Assembly: GCA_027061805.1 (NCBI GenBank)
Contig: JAMOWA010000011.1
Location: forward strand, 1 to 61,518
Origin: Thermoanaerobaculia bacterium
GTDB lineage: Bacteria > Acidobacteriota > Thermoanaerobaculia > Thermoanaerobaculales > Sulfomarinibacteraceae
Reading direction: 5' to 3'
Length of the DNA: 61,518 nt
Position numbers and translations under genes: made by a program. The notes beneath the pieces are model-generated. The model searched no databases. It worked only from the letters and a program-made list of their open reading frames with translations, and was not told the origin of the DNA. Shown here piece after piece: positions 43,800 through 53,227 of the stretch (position 1 is the first letter of the stretch; each line of letters begins with the position of its first letter).

Positions 43800-45082
43800 G
43801 CCTCCTCCTCCAGGCGCCGGTGGAAGCTCTCGATCACCGACGCACCGTGGTCCCCGGCAGCCCCCTTCAGCCCCTTGAGGGGAATCTGGACCAGCCGGCG
43901 GACGAGGTGGTCCGCGAAGCGCTCCAGGGCCTCCCGCTCGGGAGCGTCCAGGTGGGCCAGCTCCCGCGAGAGGGTCCGGTGCAGCGCACCGTGGGCCGCC
44001 TCACGGTAGGCAGTATGCAACGACCTGGCCACGGGAGAGAGCGCGCGGTCGAGGAGGCGGCGCCGGAGGATCTCCACCTGATGGTCGATGAGGGCCTCGC
44101 AGCGGGAGATCTCCGCCAGGCGGTGGCGGCGGTTGGCCTCGGCCTCCTCCCGCATGGCCTCGATCCCCACGTACCGGACACCGTCGAGCCCGCCGGCGGC
44201 GGGGTCCACGTTGGCGGGCAGGGCCAGGTCCACCACCAGCAGCTCCTCGTCCGCCGGGAGCTGCCGGCGGATGGCCTCCACACCGGGGACACCCAGCAGG
44301 ACCTCCTCGGAGGAGGTGACCGCCACCACGGTCCCCGCGCCGGGGGGGTCGGAGAGCGTGGCGTCGAGGGGCAGAGCGTGCGCCAGCGGGTCACCCTCCA
44401 CGAGGGCCTCGGCCCGCTCCATGCTGCGGTTGGCCACCAGCACCCGCCGCTGCCCGTCCACCTTCCGGACGAGCCGCAGGGTCTCGCGCGCCATCTCCCC
44501 GGCGCCCAGCACCAGGACGGGTGTCGAGGTGGCCGCGAGGTGGGCCCCGAGGGTGCGTTCCACGAGGCTCACGAGGGAGACGGGGCGGCGGGCCAGGTCG
44601 GTCTCCGTCCGGATCCGCTTGCCCACGTGGAGCGCCTCGTGGAAGCACTGGTCCAGGGCGCCCCCCAGCAGGTCCAGCTCGTGGGCCAGCTCGTGGGCCG
44701 CCTTCACCTGGGCCGCGATCTGCACCTCGCCCACCATCATGGAGTCGATGGCGGCGGTCACCCGGAACAGGTGGCGGGCGGCCTCCTCGCCCCGCAGGAT
44801 GTAGAGCTCCTCGTCGGGGGGGAGCTCCGCCTCGCCCCCGGCGAGGTCGGCCAGGCTCCGCCGCAGGTGGAAGAGGATGTCGGCGTTCCGGTTGGGGGAG
44901 GAGGAGCGGAAGTGGAGCTCCACGCGGTTGCAGGTACCCAGGTAGACGAGCTCCTCGAAGCCCGAGAGCCTGGCGAGCTCCACCAGGTGTTCCCGGGCGA
45001 AGCCCTCGGGCAACGTGGCACGCTCCAGCGAGGCGACGCTGGTGGTGCGGTGGCTGGTTCCCACGACGCCGATCCGGTCCAC
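43796..45082 (-). CDS. hemA: Glutamyl-tRNA reductase
   Basis: The 428-residue enzyme starts with GTG after GGGGAGGGG. The catalytic Cys is in YLGTCNRVEL near residue 50, with GEVQIAAQVK and HEALHVGKRIRTET in the catalytic domain. The NADPH domain has VLVLGAGEMARETLRLV, and a C-terminal helical dimerisation domain follows. It commits glutamyl-tRNA to tetrapyrrole synthesis and is the first gene of hemA-C-B-L-E-N. A dispersed repeat occupies the gap upstream. Confidence 0.96.
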   Translation of the reverse strand: MDRIGVVGTSHRTTSVASLERATLPEGFAREHLVELARLSGFEELVYLGTCNRVELHFRSSSPNRNADILFHLRRSLADLAGGEAELPPDEELYILRGEEAARHLFRVTAAIDSMMVGEVQIAAQVKAAHELAHELDLLGGALDQCFHEALHVGKRIRTETDLARRPVSLVSLVERTLGAHLAATSTPVLVLGAGEMARETLRLVRKVDGQRRVLVANRSMERAEALVEGDPLAHALPLDATLSDPPGAGTVVAVTSSEEVLLGVPGVEAIRRQLPADEELLVVDLALPANVDPAAGGLDGVRYVGIEAMREEAEANRRHRLAEISRCEALIDHQVEILRRRLLDRALSPVARSLHTAYREAAHGALHRTLSRELAHLDAPEREALERFADHLVRRLVQIPLKGLKGAAGDHGASVIESFHRRLEEEA

Positions 45083-45186
45083 GGCACCCCTCCCCGGAAA
45101 CTCTACGGGATCCGGTGGCGGTGTGCAGTCACGGATCTGTAAAACCCTGCCGGGTCTGTTGCAGGACCGTCACAGTCCGGGCCACC

Positions 45187-45351
45187 CCGGATCATTCACG
45201 AGGGTTCGTTGTGAGCGGTGCGAGGCGCCGTTGCTGGTGATGTTCTTGCAAGGCGAGGGAGCGAAGGCGTGCCTGCGGCACGTGGAGCGACCGGGTCGAG
45301 ACAACGCCGCCAGGCATGGTGGATCGCACCGCGCAGTCGAAGCATCCTGAA
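45187..45351 (+). repeat. Dispersed ~165-bp repeat, copy B
   Basis: It aligns from end to end with the minus strand of 28182-28017. The centre holds the hairpin CGTGCC-TGC-GGCACG (45268-45282) inside GGGAGCGAAGG...GGAGCGACCGGGTCGAG. It fills most of the 278-base gap between hemA and the Omp85 gene and ends 9 bases past the latter's stop codon. No gene is seen in the gap. Confidence 0.7.
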
Positions 45352-45360
45352 GAATCGAGG

Positions 45361-48102
45361 CTAGAACGGCATGCCGAAGGCGAGCCACCACTCGCCGCTG
45401 GACTCGCCCGGTCGCCGGTCCAGCTTGTGACCGTACTCCACCCGGATCGGGCCCGCCGGGGTATCCAGCCGGAGACCGGCACCGATACCCCAGCGCATGT
45501 CGCCCCAGCGGACCTGGCCGGGGGAGGCCCAGACGTTGCCGCCGTCCACGAAGAGCACCGCGGAGAACGGCCCCGTGAGGGCCCGACGGTACTCCAGGTT
45601 GAGGAGCACGAGGGCGTTGCCGCCGATGGGGCTGCCCCTGTCGTTGATGGTCTGGCCCGGGATGCCCAGCATGTCCAGGCCGAACGCCCGGTGCGAGGCG
45701 CTGCCGCCCGAGAAGAACCGCTCGCTGATGGGTACCTTGAGGTTGTCGGGGAGGCCCCCTCCCTGGGCGATGGGTTTCACGGCCCCGAGGCGAAGCCCGA
45801 CGGCACCGGTTCCGTTGGCCATCCTTGTCGCCGCGGAGAAGGAGGCCAGGCCCTTGAGGAACCGGGAGTCGGCATCGAGCAGGGGGAAGGCGTACTGCAC
45901 CGACAGCGACGAGTAGATGCCCTTCCGCGGCATGAAGGGGTCGTCGCGCAGGTCCAGCTCCACCGTGGGCGTCAGGGCGGAGATCCGCGCACGCTGGTTC
46001 TCGCGACCGATCTCCGGAATCACGTCGGGAGGACCGTCGGGATCCACCACCTGGTAGCTGTAGCGCCACCACATGCGGAAGGGGCGTTTCAGCCGGTCAC
46101 CCACGTCGATGATGGTGCCCCAGCGGTTCTGCTCGTAGGAGGTGAAGCGCTCGAAGGTCTTGAAGATGGTGAGGCTTCCCGGCGTGTGGAGCCAGGGCAG
46201 GCTCATCTCCCGGAGGCTGAGCCGGTAGCGCTGCTCGCGGGCCGAGAGGCGGGTGTCCACGGAGATGGCATGGGCACCGCCGAAGAGGTTGAGGTGCGTC
46301 CAGCCCAGGGAGATGTGGGCCTTGTTGATCGTGTCCCAGCCCACGCCGAAGAAGTAGGAACGCTGGAGACTCTCGTCGCAGCGGACCACGTAGGCCCGTT
46401 CCGCGCGGCCCTCCTGCCCTGGAATGGGGACGATCTCCACGGAGCGGAAGAGCCCCAGCTGGTAGAGCCTCCTCTGGGCGGTCAGGAGGGACACGAACGA
46501 GTAGGGGGCACCCTCGGCGAAACCGGCCCGGGTGACGGTGTGCCGGACCACGGACTCCCGGGTCTTGCGGAGCCCGGTGACCACCACGGAGGAGATGGTG
46601 ACGAAGGGGCCGGGGACCGCGACGAAGCGCACCCGCACCCCGCCCCCGTGGAGCTCCTCGGTGGAGGCCTCCACCGTGCCGTCGGGGTATCCCGAGTCGC
46701 GGAGGATGATCTCCAGCCTCTGCCGCATGGGTTCGAGCTGCGTGGGATCCCAGGGCCCCTTCTCCTTCAGCGGAAGAGAGGCGCCCTCGAGGCCGGGTGC
46801 GCACTCCACGGGGAAGGCCTCGAGAACGAGGCTCTCCACCGTCCGGCGCTCTCCCGGGTCGACGGGGAAGGCCACCCGGACACGCCGTTCGTCCAGGAGC
46901 TCGATGCGCGCCGGTCCCACGGTGGCGTCGGGGAATCCCCGGGCCCTGAAGTACCGGACGAGGATCTGCCGGTCCTGCTCCAGTGTGGAGGCGGAGACCT
47001 TCTGGCGGAGCCAGCCGCCCACGCGCCCCTTGTGGACCTTCACCTGCTTGCGGAGCTTCCGCCACCGCGACTCCTCCACGCCGGGGAAGGTCACCTCCCT
47101 GATGATGCAGTGCGGACCGAGATCCACCCGGACGGTGAACCTGTGGGGATCCACGGTCTCGTCCAGGGAGACCTCCACCTTCGCCAGGAGGTAGCCCCGC
47201 TCCTGAAGACGGTCCAGGATGTACTCGGAGGAGGCCTCGGTCTGGGCTGGGTGGATGTGGGCCGTCACCTCGGGGCCGGGCAATGCCCGGAGGACCTCCT
47301 TCTCGTCCTCGGGGTCCGTGAGCAGCTCGAGCTGGTAGCGGGGTCCGGGGTCCACCTCCACGAGCAGCCTGACCCCACCGTCCACGGGAATCCGCGAGAT
47401 CTCGAACACCTGGGCCTCCCAGTGGCCCATCTCGCGGAGGGCAGCCTCGATCCGATCCCTGGCCCGGTCCAGCCGCTCCACCGACAGCGTGGTACCGGGC
47501 TTCAGGCCCGAGGCCACGGCCAGGCGGCCCTCGGGATCCTCGATGCCCTCGAACTCGAGGGAGGCCAGCCGGGCGGGCTCGCCCAGCGAGACCCTCACGG
47601 TCACGTCGACCGTGTTGTGCTGCCGGAGGTACTCCGCCTCGGGCTCCACGAGGGCCCCGGCGAAGCCCCGGTTCGCCAGCTCCCGCTCGGTCCGGTGCAC
47701 GGCGGCCTCCAGGGCCGCGGCGGAGAAGGGATCGCCCCGGACCAGGCGGATCCACCTCCGGATCCTGATCTTCCAGAGGGGACCCACCCCCTCGACGCGG
47801 AGACGGGAGATCCGGGGCCTGAGGTTGAGCCTGACGGTGACGGCCACACCGTCACCGTCGGGAGCGGCGCGCACGCTCAGGGACTCGATGTTGCCACCGG
47901 CGTACAGGGCGCGGATTCCCTGGCGGAGCACGCTGCGGTCCAGTGGCTCACCCACGCGGAGACCGAGGATGTTGGAGACCTCCCGGGCCTCCATGGTGGC
48001 GTCGGCCTCCACGGTGACGGAGGTGACCGGGGGAGCCTCACCGGCGGCCCCCGGGACGGCCAGGGCGAGCACCAGGGCGAGGATGGGGGCCGGCGGGCGC
48101 AT
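45361..48102 (-). CDS. Omp85-family outer-membrane protein (TamA/BamA-like), many POTRA domains
   Basis: The 913-residue protein has a Sec signal (ILALVLALAVPGAAGEA), then about six POTRA-like domains covering 25-560 (for example ITSSVVVTGLR-type openings and RFRARGFPDATV-like turns). A 16-strand barrel follows. The lid-lock motif appears as ERFFSGGSASHRAFG, and the chain ends WWLAFGMPF with a terminal aromatic residue. It overlaps the stop of tamB by one base, so it is more likely the TamA-type partner than the general BamA. It inserts proteins or moves lipids at the outer membrane. More POTRA domains than the usual three (TamA) or five (BamA) are suggested. Confidence 0.85.
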   Translation of the reverse strand: MRPPAPILALVLALAVPGAAGEAPPVTSVTVEADATMEAREVSNILGLRVGEPLDRSVLRQGIRALYAGGNIESLSVRAAPDGDGVAVTVRLNLRPRISRLRVEGVGPLWKIRIRRWIRLVRGDPFSAAALEAAVHRTERELANRGFAGALVEPEAEYLRQHNTVDVTVRVSLGEPARLASLEFEGIEDPEGRLAVASGLKPGTTLSVERLDRARDRIEAALREMGHWEAQVFEISRIPVDGGVRLLVEVDPGPRYQLELLTDPEDEKEVLRALPGPEVTAHIHPAQTEASSEYILDRLQERGYLLAKVEVSLDETVDPHRFTVRVDLGPHCIIREVTFPGVEESRWRKLRKQVKVHKGRVGGWLRQKVSASTLEQDRQILVRYFRARGFPDATVGPARIELLDERRVRVAFPVDPGERRTVESLVLEAFPVECAPGLEGASLPLKEKGPWDPTQLEPMRQRLEIILRDSGYPDGTVEASTEELHGGGVRVRFVAVPGPFVTISSVVVTGLRKTRESVVRHTVTRAGFAEGAPYSFVSLLTAQRRLYQLGLFRSVEIVPIPGQEGRAERAYVVRCDESLQRSYFFGVGWDTINKAHISLGWTHLNLFGGAHAISVDTRLSAREQRYRLSLREMSLPWLHTPGSLTIFKTFERFTSYEQNRWGTIIDVGDRLKRPFRMWWRYSYQVVDPDGPPDVIPEIGRENQRARISALTPTVELDLRDDPFMPRKGIYSSLSVQYAFPLLDADSRFLKGLASFSAATRMANGTGAVGLRLGAVKPIAQGGGLPDNLKVPISERFFSGGSASHRAFGLDMLGIPGQTINDRGSPIGGNALVLLNLEYRRALTGPFSAVLFVDGGNVWASPGQVRWGDMRWGIGAGLRLDTPAGPIRVEYGHKLDRRPGESSGEWWLAFGMPF

Positions 48103-51100
48103 CAGTACCGCTTCCGTACCCTGAGGTCCAGGCTCCAGCTGCCGTCACGGCGGCGGGTGGCCTCCAGGTAGACCTGCGGCGCCAGGATCCAGCGGCTGTA
48201 GATGAGCTCCTCACGGTTGGTGGAGAGGTTGGACTCCACCGCCACCGTCCACGAGGGCGAGATCTGCTTCACGAGGGTCACCCGGGCGGTGGGATCGCCC
48301 GCGTCGGTGCGGGCAAAGGGGTCCACGCGGACCTGATCGATGGCCAGCAGGCTGCGGGCGCGCATCTCGAGAACCTGGTTGAGCGTGCTGGACAGCACCG
48401 AGGACGCCATCCCGGAGGCGGGAGCGCTGCCCCCGGACCCCGAGACCGGGGCGCCCGTGGCGATGAGGGAGACGATCTCCTCCTGGGAGAGGGGGGGGTC
48501 GGAGGAGAAGGTGGGCACGATGCGGTCGCCCGTGCCCACGAGGGTGATCCAGATCTCGTAGATGTCCACCTGGGCCCGGGCCCTGATGTCCACGTGGGGC
48601 ACGATGGAGGTGGGGTCGCTGAAGGTGATGAGGGCGTGGTCCAGCTCGTAGCGGGTCCCCTGGAAGGTGAACTCGCCGCCCTCGGCAATGCTGACCCGCC
48701 CCACGAGTCCGGGAGAGCCCGGTGTGCCGGTGATGTGGAGGGAGACAGCAACCTGGAGCCTGAGGAAGGCGTTGCGGGCCTCGATGGTGTGGTCCGCCTC
48801 CACGCGGAGGTCCAGCCTTGGAATCTCCGCACCGGGGGCGGTCTTGGTCTTCCCGAACCAGTCGAGGAGGATGGTGGACAGCTCCTCGTTCCGCCGGATC
48901 AGGGTCCGGTTCACCACCAGGTCGCCGCCCAGGGTCAGGTGCTCGCCCCGCCCTCGAAGCCACCAGGTGCCCGAGAGCCTGGGATCGAGGCCGGGGAACA
49001 GGGGGAAGAGCGCCCGCTTCAGGGTTCCGGAGAGGTCGAAGTCCGGCTCGGTACCCACCAGCCGGATCCGGCCGGCCACCGTGCCACCGCCACCCATGAG
49101 CCGGTAGGAGACGCCGTCCAGGACGATACCGTCGGGCGAGAGCAGGGCGGTGCCGGTGATGCTGGACAGGACGATGGAGCTCTCGGGAATCCGGAAGGAG
49201 CACCCCGTGAGCTCCGCGATACCGTCCAGTCCGGGCGCCTCCATGGTCCCGCTGATGGAGATCACCCCCTGGATCTCCCCCGCCGTCTCCCACTGTGGTG
49301 CCACCAGGCGGAGGAGGCGGGCATCGCCCTTGCCGGAGATGTTGCCGTTGAGAGCACCGGCCGCATCCCTGGAGAGGCGGACGAACAGCTCGTTGCCGTT
49401 GGTGGCCCTGAGCCAGAGGCCCCTGAGGACGAAACCATCCTCATCGAGGCTGAAGGTGGCCGGTTCCACGAGCCGCGCAGCCAGCTCACCGATCTTGAGG
49501 TCCAGCCGTTCGGCGACTCCCGTCACGCGGGGGGGCTGCCCCTCGGGCCACACGACGGAGACCTTCACGTTCCCGGTACCATCGAGGACATTGCCATGGA
49601 CAGGCAGAAGGCGCTCGAGCAGGGTTGCCAGCGACGAGATCTCCACATGGCCGTCGCCGGCGAAGGCGCCATCGTCTCGCCGCTCGAGGGAGAGCGTGGC
49701 CCGGGCCGCCCCACCGAGGGAGAGCTCCCCCTCCATGGCCTGCTCGGAGACGCTGGCCCGGAGGGAGGTGGTGGCCGAGGCGGTCTCGAGGTCCCCGGTG
49801 AATCCACCGTCGGGGTCCAGACGGAAACGTCCCTCACCGCTCACCGCGGGACCCAGCAGGTTGCGGGCGGTGGACCCCAGGGGAGCGGTGGCGAGGTCCT
49901 TCCAGGTGAAGGAGCCCTCCACGAGTCCTGTGGGGATGTTCCACGAGGCCTCGCCCGAGGCTCCCGCATCGAGCTGCAGCCCGTGGATGCCGAGGGTTCC
50001 GGCCGAGAGGTCGGCGCTGGCCGAGCCGTCTCCGAGCAACAGCGGGCCCACCGAGACATCCACCAGCCCCAGGGCCCAGGAGCCGCGGGGGCCGGCGAGC
50101 GCCCCCCGGAGCTGCCCCGCGAAGGAGAGATTTCCGCCAACCCCCTCCTTCCCGAGCCAGGACACGAGGCGGGCCAGGGGAATCTGCGTCCCGCTCATGG
50201 TGAGGTCGACCTGCCGATCGTCCGGCACGTTGCCCCAGAAGAGGCGTCCCGTGACCTCGCCGCTCCCCGATCCCAGGAGGAAGGCGGCCCGGTGGATCGT
50301 GAAGCCGGCGTGCGCCACCGTGCCCTCGATCACGGCCCGGTCGAACTCCATGACGGAGAAGCCGAGGGGCTCCGCCTCCATCCTGAGCTCGGCCCGGAGG
50401 TCGCGCCAGGGGCCTCCAAGGCTCAGGTGGAGGGAGGCCGTTCCCGAGAGGGCGTCCGGGAGGACGGGACGTCCCACCAGCGAGTTGACGAGAAGGACCA
50501 CCTCGTGAAGGTCAGCGGAGCTGGCCGAGATGGACCAGGCCGGCTCCCAGGTTCCCAGAGTCAGCGGTCCCTCCCAGGAGAGGCGGGAGTGGCCCACCAG
50601 GAGATCCGGTCCATCGAATCGAAGGAGGCCGTCGGGCGTCAGTGTGAGCTGGATGTCACCGGAGGCGGGGAGCGTGCCGTCGCGGGGGGTCAGCGAGACG
50701 GCGGCCTCGCCGTGCCCCTTCCTGATCCGGGTTCCGTTCCATTCCAGGCTCACCTCCGCATCGGCCCGTGCCGCGGCTCCCGTGGGCGGCACGTGGAGAC
50801 CTGCCAGCAGGCGATCGAGGTCGAACCCCCGGCCCGAGGCGCGGACGGTGTGGTGGAACGGAGCGCCGAGCGGGGACAGCTCGTAGCTTCCAGTGAGCCG
50901 TCCCCCGAAGATGCTGCTCTCCTTGAGCTCTCCCTTCAGGCCCTCCCGGGAGAGTCTCAGACGACCGGCCAGGTCCTCCAGGGAGAAACCCGCCGCGCGC
51001 AACCGGCGTGAACGGACCGTGGCATCCAGGAATTCGCTGGCATCGGACCGGTAGCGGAGCTCCACGGCACAGCGGCCTTCCAGCAGGCCCTTCATGTGGA

Positions 51101-51845
51101 GCGTGGTGTCCAGCCGGTCCATGTCCACCGTACCCCGGGCGGTGGCCGTGGCCCTGCCAGAACCGAGCTCCGCCGTACCGGTCAGGGAGGCGAGTTCGCC
51201 GTCAAACTCGAAGCGGCGGATCCGGACGGTGTCGTCCACCGCGAAACGCGCACGGATCGTGCCCGTGACGGGCCTGGCGCGTGGCAGTGCGAGGGTGGCG
51301 CAACGAACCGCGGCGAATCCCCTGGCCTGGACACCGTCCCGGGTCCAGCCGGCCCGCACCCCGTCCAGGAAGATCCCGAGACCACCGGGCAGGTCGGTAC
51401 CCTCCACCGTGACGTCGTCCAGTGCCAGATGGCGAACGTGGACGGTGATCCACGGTCGCTGCCGGGGGCCGCGCCGCTCCAGGCCGCTTCCCGAGACGGC
51501 CAGGTGTACTCCCCGCACCGCGACGGTCCCGAGCTCGAGGGTCCGCCGGGCAAGGCGGAAGCCGGAGAGGGTGACGGTGACCTCGTCGGCGGTCAGGGAG
51601 ACTGTCTCGCTCCGGACCGAGATCCCCTCGAGAGCGACCCTGGGTGGCACGAACTGCCACTCCAGGCTTTCCACCCGGATCCGGGCCCCCGTCACGGCGG
51701 CGAGCCGTGTGGCGAGCCACCTGGCGGCTCCGGCCCGGACACCGGGGGCGTTCAGGATGCGAAAGAGAACGGCCACCAGGACGAGCAGGAGAGCGATGGT
51801 CGCCAGGAGAGCAATGGTGGTCCGCCGGAGATGACGGTATCTCAC
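48102..51845 (-). CDS. tamB: TamB/DUF490 AsmA-like translocation protein
   Basis: The GTG at 51845 overlaps the nadK stop (GTGA) and gives about 1247 residues. One N-terminal membrane helix (TIALLATIALLLVLVAVLF) is followed by a very long beta-rich region made of repeated short strands, as in the beta-taco groove of TamB, YdbH and Vps13-like lipid carriers. The C-terminal DUF490 domain holds HVDIRARAQVDIYEIWITL and SQEEIVSLIATG. It spans the periplasm and works with an Omp85 barrel, encoded next. Phospholipid transport to the outer membrane is the current view of the family. Confidence 0.87.
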   Translation of the reverse strand: MRYRHLRRTTIALLATIALLLVLVAVLFRILNAPGVRAGAARWLATRLAAVTGARIRVESLEWQFVPPRVALEGISVRSETVSLTADEVTVTLSGFRLARRTLELGTVAVRGVHLAVSGSGLERRGPRQRPWITVHVRHLALDDVTVEGTDLPGGLGIFLDGVRAGWTRDGVQARGFAAVRCATLALPRARPVTGTIRARFAVDDTVRIRRFEFDGELASLTGTAELGSGRATATARGTVDMDRLDTTLHMKGLLEGRCAVELRYRSDASEFLDATVRSRRLRAAGFSLEDLAGRLRLSREGLKGELKESSIFGGRLTGSYELSPLGAPFHHTVRASGRGFDLDRLLAGLHVPPTGAAARADAEVSLEWNGTRIRKGHGEAAVSLTPRDGTLPASGDIQLTLTPDGLLRFDGPDLLVGHSRLSWEGPLTLGTWEPAWSISASSADLHEVVLLVNSLVGRPVLPDALSGTASLHLSLGGPWRDLRAELRMEAEPLGFSVMEFDRAVIEGTVAHAGFTIHRAAFLLGSGSGEVTGRLFWGNVPDDRQVDLTMSGTQIPLARLVSWLGKEGVGGNLSFAGQLRGALAGPRGSWALGLVDVSVGPLLLGDGSASADLSAGTLGIHGLQLDAGASGEASWNIPTGLVEGSFTWKDLATAPLGSTARNLLGPAVSGEGRFRLDPDGGFTGDLETASATTSLRASVSEQAMEGELSLGGAARATLSLERRDDGAFAGDGHVEISSLATLLERLLPVHGNVLDGTGNVKVSVVWPEGQPPRVTGVAERLDLKIGELAARLVEPATFSLDEDGFVLRGLWLRATNGNELFVRLSRDAAGALNGNISGKGDARLLRLVAPQWETAGEIQGVISISGTMEAPGLDGIAELTGCSFRIPESSIVLSSITGTALLSPDGIVLDGVSYRLMGGGGTVAGRIRLVGTEPDFDLSGTLKRALFPLFPGLDPRLSGTWWLRGRGEHLTLGGDLVVNRTLIRRNEELSTILLDWFGKTKTAPGAEIPRLDLRVEADHTIEARNAFLRLQVAVSLHITGTPGSPGLVGRVSIAEGGEFTFQGTRYELDHALITFSDPTSIVPHVDIRARAQVDIYEIWITLVGTGDRIVPTFSSDPPLSQEEIVSLIATGAPVSGSGGSAPASGMASSVLSSTLNQVLEMRARSLLAIDQVRVDPFARTDAGDPTARVTLVKQISPSWTVAVESNLSTNREELIYSRWILAPQVYLEATRRRDGSWSLDLRVRKRY

Positions 51846-52714
51846 CCCCCGCGTTCTCCCCACTTCAGCTTCCGGTGCAGGATCTGGAAGAACGAGCGCT
51901 CGTGCGTGGTCACCAGGAGCACGGGATCATCGCACCGCCGGACCCGCACCAGGTCCTTCGGCGTCAGCGGGAAGCCCTCCTGTCCGTCCAGGGTCAGGTA
52001 CACCTCTTCGGAGTGGCTCTCCAGGCGGATCTCCACCACGGAGTCGATGGGCAGCACGATGGGGCGGTTGGTGAGCGTGTGGGGACAGATGGGCGTGATG
52101 GTCAGGGCGCCAAGGGTGGGGTAGAGGATGGGACCGCCGGCCGAGAGGTTGTAGGCCGTGGAACCCGTCGGTGTCGCCACGATGAGGCCGTCGGCCCGGA
52201 AGCGGCTCACAAAATCGTCGTTCACGTGGACCGACAGGTGGATCATCCGCGCCAGGGCCGACTTGTTGATCACGGCATCGTTGAGCACATGCCGGACGCG
52301 GGGCTCCTCCCCGGGTGTCAGCACCGAGACCTCGAACCGTTCCCGTTCCTCCACCCGGGTCCTGCCGTCCAGCGCCGCGTGGAGCATGGGGAAGAGCGCC
52401 TCGGCCGGATGCTCCGTGAGGAAGCCCAGCGTTCCCAGGTTGATGCCGAGGATCGGGGTCCCGTCAAGACGGTCCCGCGTCACCGACAGGAGCGTGCCGT
52501 CGCCTCCGAGCACCACGATCAGGTCCACGAGGGAGGCCAGCTCCGACCGGTCGGGGCCGTCAGAGCCGTTCACCACCTTCGCGGACTCCCGGTCGAGGAC
52601 GGCCTCCACCCCGAGGCGCGCCAGCTCCACCAGGAGCTGCCGGCCCAGGTCCACCGCCTCCGGACTCGAGGCCTTGAGGACCACGCCGATCCGGCGGATG
52701 CCGTTGGTCTCCAC
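51842..52714 (-). CDS. nadK: NAD kinase
   Basis: The 290-residue enzyme has the diacylglycerol-kinase-like fold with LIVVLGGDGTLLS near residue 68, NLGTLGFLTE, VLNDAVINK and the NAD-binding loop TPTGSTAYNLSAGGP. It phosphorylates NAD to NADP. It is the first gene of nadK-tamB-omp85. The start codon ATG is the first in frame; the frame upstream is not protein-like. Confidence 0.95.
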   Translation of the reverse strand: METNGIRRIGVVLKASSPEAVDLGRQLLVELARLGVEAVLDRESAKVVNGSDGPDRSELASLVDLIVVLGGDGTLLSVTRDRLDGTPILGINLGTLGFLTEHPAEALFPMLHAALDGRTRVEERERFEVSVLTPGEEPRVRHVLNDAVINKSALARMIHLSVHVNDDFVSRFRADGLIVATPTGSTAYNLSAGGPILYPTLGALTITPICPHTLTNRPIVLPIDSVVEIRLESHSEEVYLTLDGQEGFPLTPKDLVRVRRCDDPVLLVTTHERSFFQILHRKLKWGERGG

Positions 52715-52920
52715 CCGGCCATTCTAGCCCGGATCGGCCGTGGAGGCAGGAGCCGGGGGTGGCGACGGCGGTCGGGGGCTGGAATCGGCGGCGGGAGACG
52801 GCGACCGCGTCCGGTGGTTTCCCCGGGGGCGCACCCCGGTTCCATCCGGCTGCAGACGCACATCCAGCCGGGGGCATCACCCCCTCGCCCCTGCGCCCCT
52901 GTGCTCCCTGGTGGGCGGGT
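52715..52920. other. Gap between nadK and the chorismate mutase remnant
   Basis: No gene is supported. Minus-strand translation continues in frame from the chorismate mutase remnant but turns into Arg/Pro-rich sequence with no family resemblance, so it looks like decayed DNA. Confidence 0.5.
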
Positions 52921-53133
52921 GAAGAAGTTCCAGGTGACACCGCAGAGCTCGGCGGCGTCCCGGGCCCGACCCAGAACCTGCTGCTCCACCTCCCGCACCA
53001 CCACCGGCCGGCCGGCCTCGGCCTTGAGCTCGCCCACCCGGGCGGCCAGTCGGAAGTGCTCACCCAGGAGCTCGAGCGGCGCCCGGTCCGGCTCGGCGAT
53101 CCGGTCCCGCAGCGTTCCGATGTCACCGTCCGT
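52921..53133 (-). pseudogene. Chorismate mutase (AroQ) remnant
   Basis: Minus-strand translation gives LRDRIAEPDRAPLELLGEHF then RLAARVGELKAEAGRP and VVVREVEQQVLGRARDAAEL. This follows the AroQ pattern (LRxxID, LLxER, VGxxK, RExxVLxR). Compared with E. coli CM-P, the Arg and Lys equivalents of R11 and K39 are kept. The R28 equivalent is His, and the Arg-Asp pair after P-V is lost. There is no in-frame ATG, GTG or TTG between the upstream TGA and the domain; only an ACG follows a GGAGGAGG. The C-terminal helix is replaced by unrelated sequence. A dead or dying gene is the best reading. Confidence 0.55.
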
Positions 53134-53227
53134 GGATCCTCCTCCAGTCCCTCAACGCTTCCACGGGGCCGGCCCCGACGGCCCCGTGGAAGGTGGTATC
53201 TTCGTGCCGTCCGACGAGGAGGTGCGC

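Noticed and set aside
45316-48171. A 2.9-kb plus-strand open frame opposite the Omp85 gene
   Set aside because: Low-complexity translation. The minus-strand gene has signal peptide, POTRA domains and barrel motifs.
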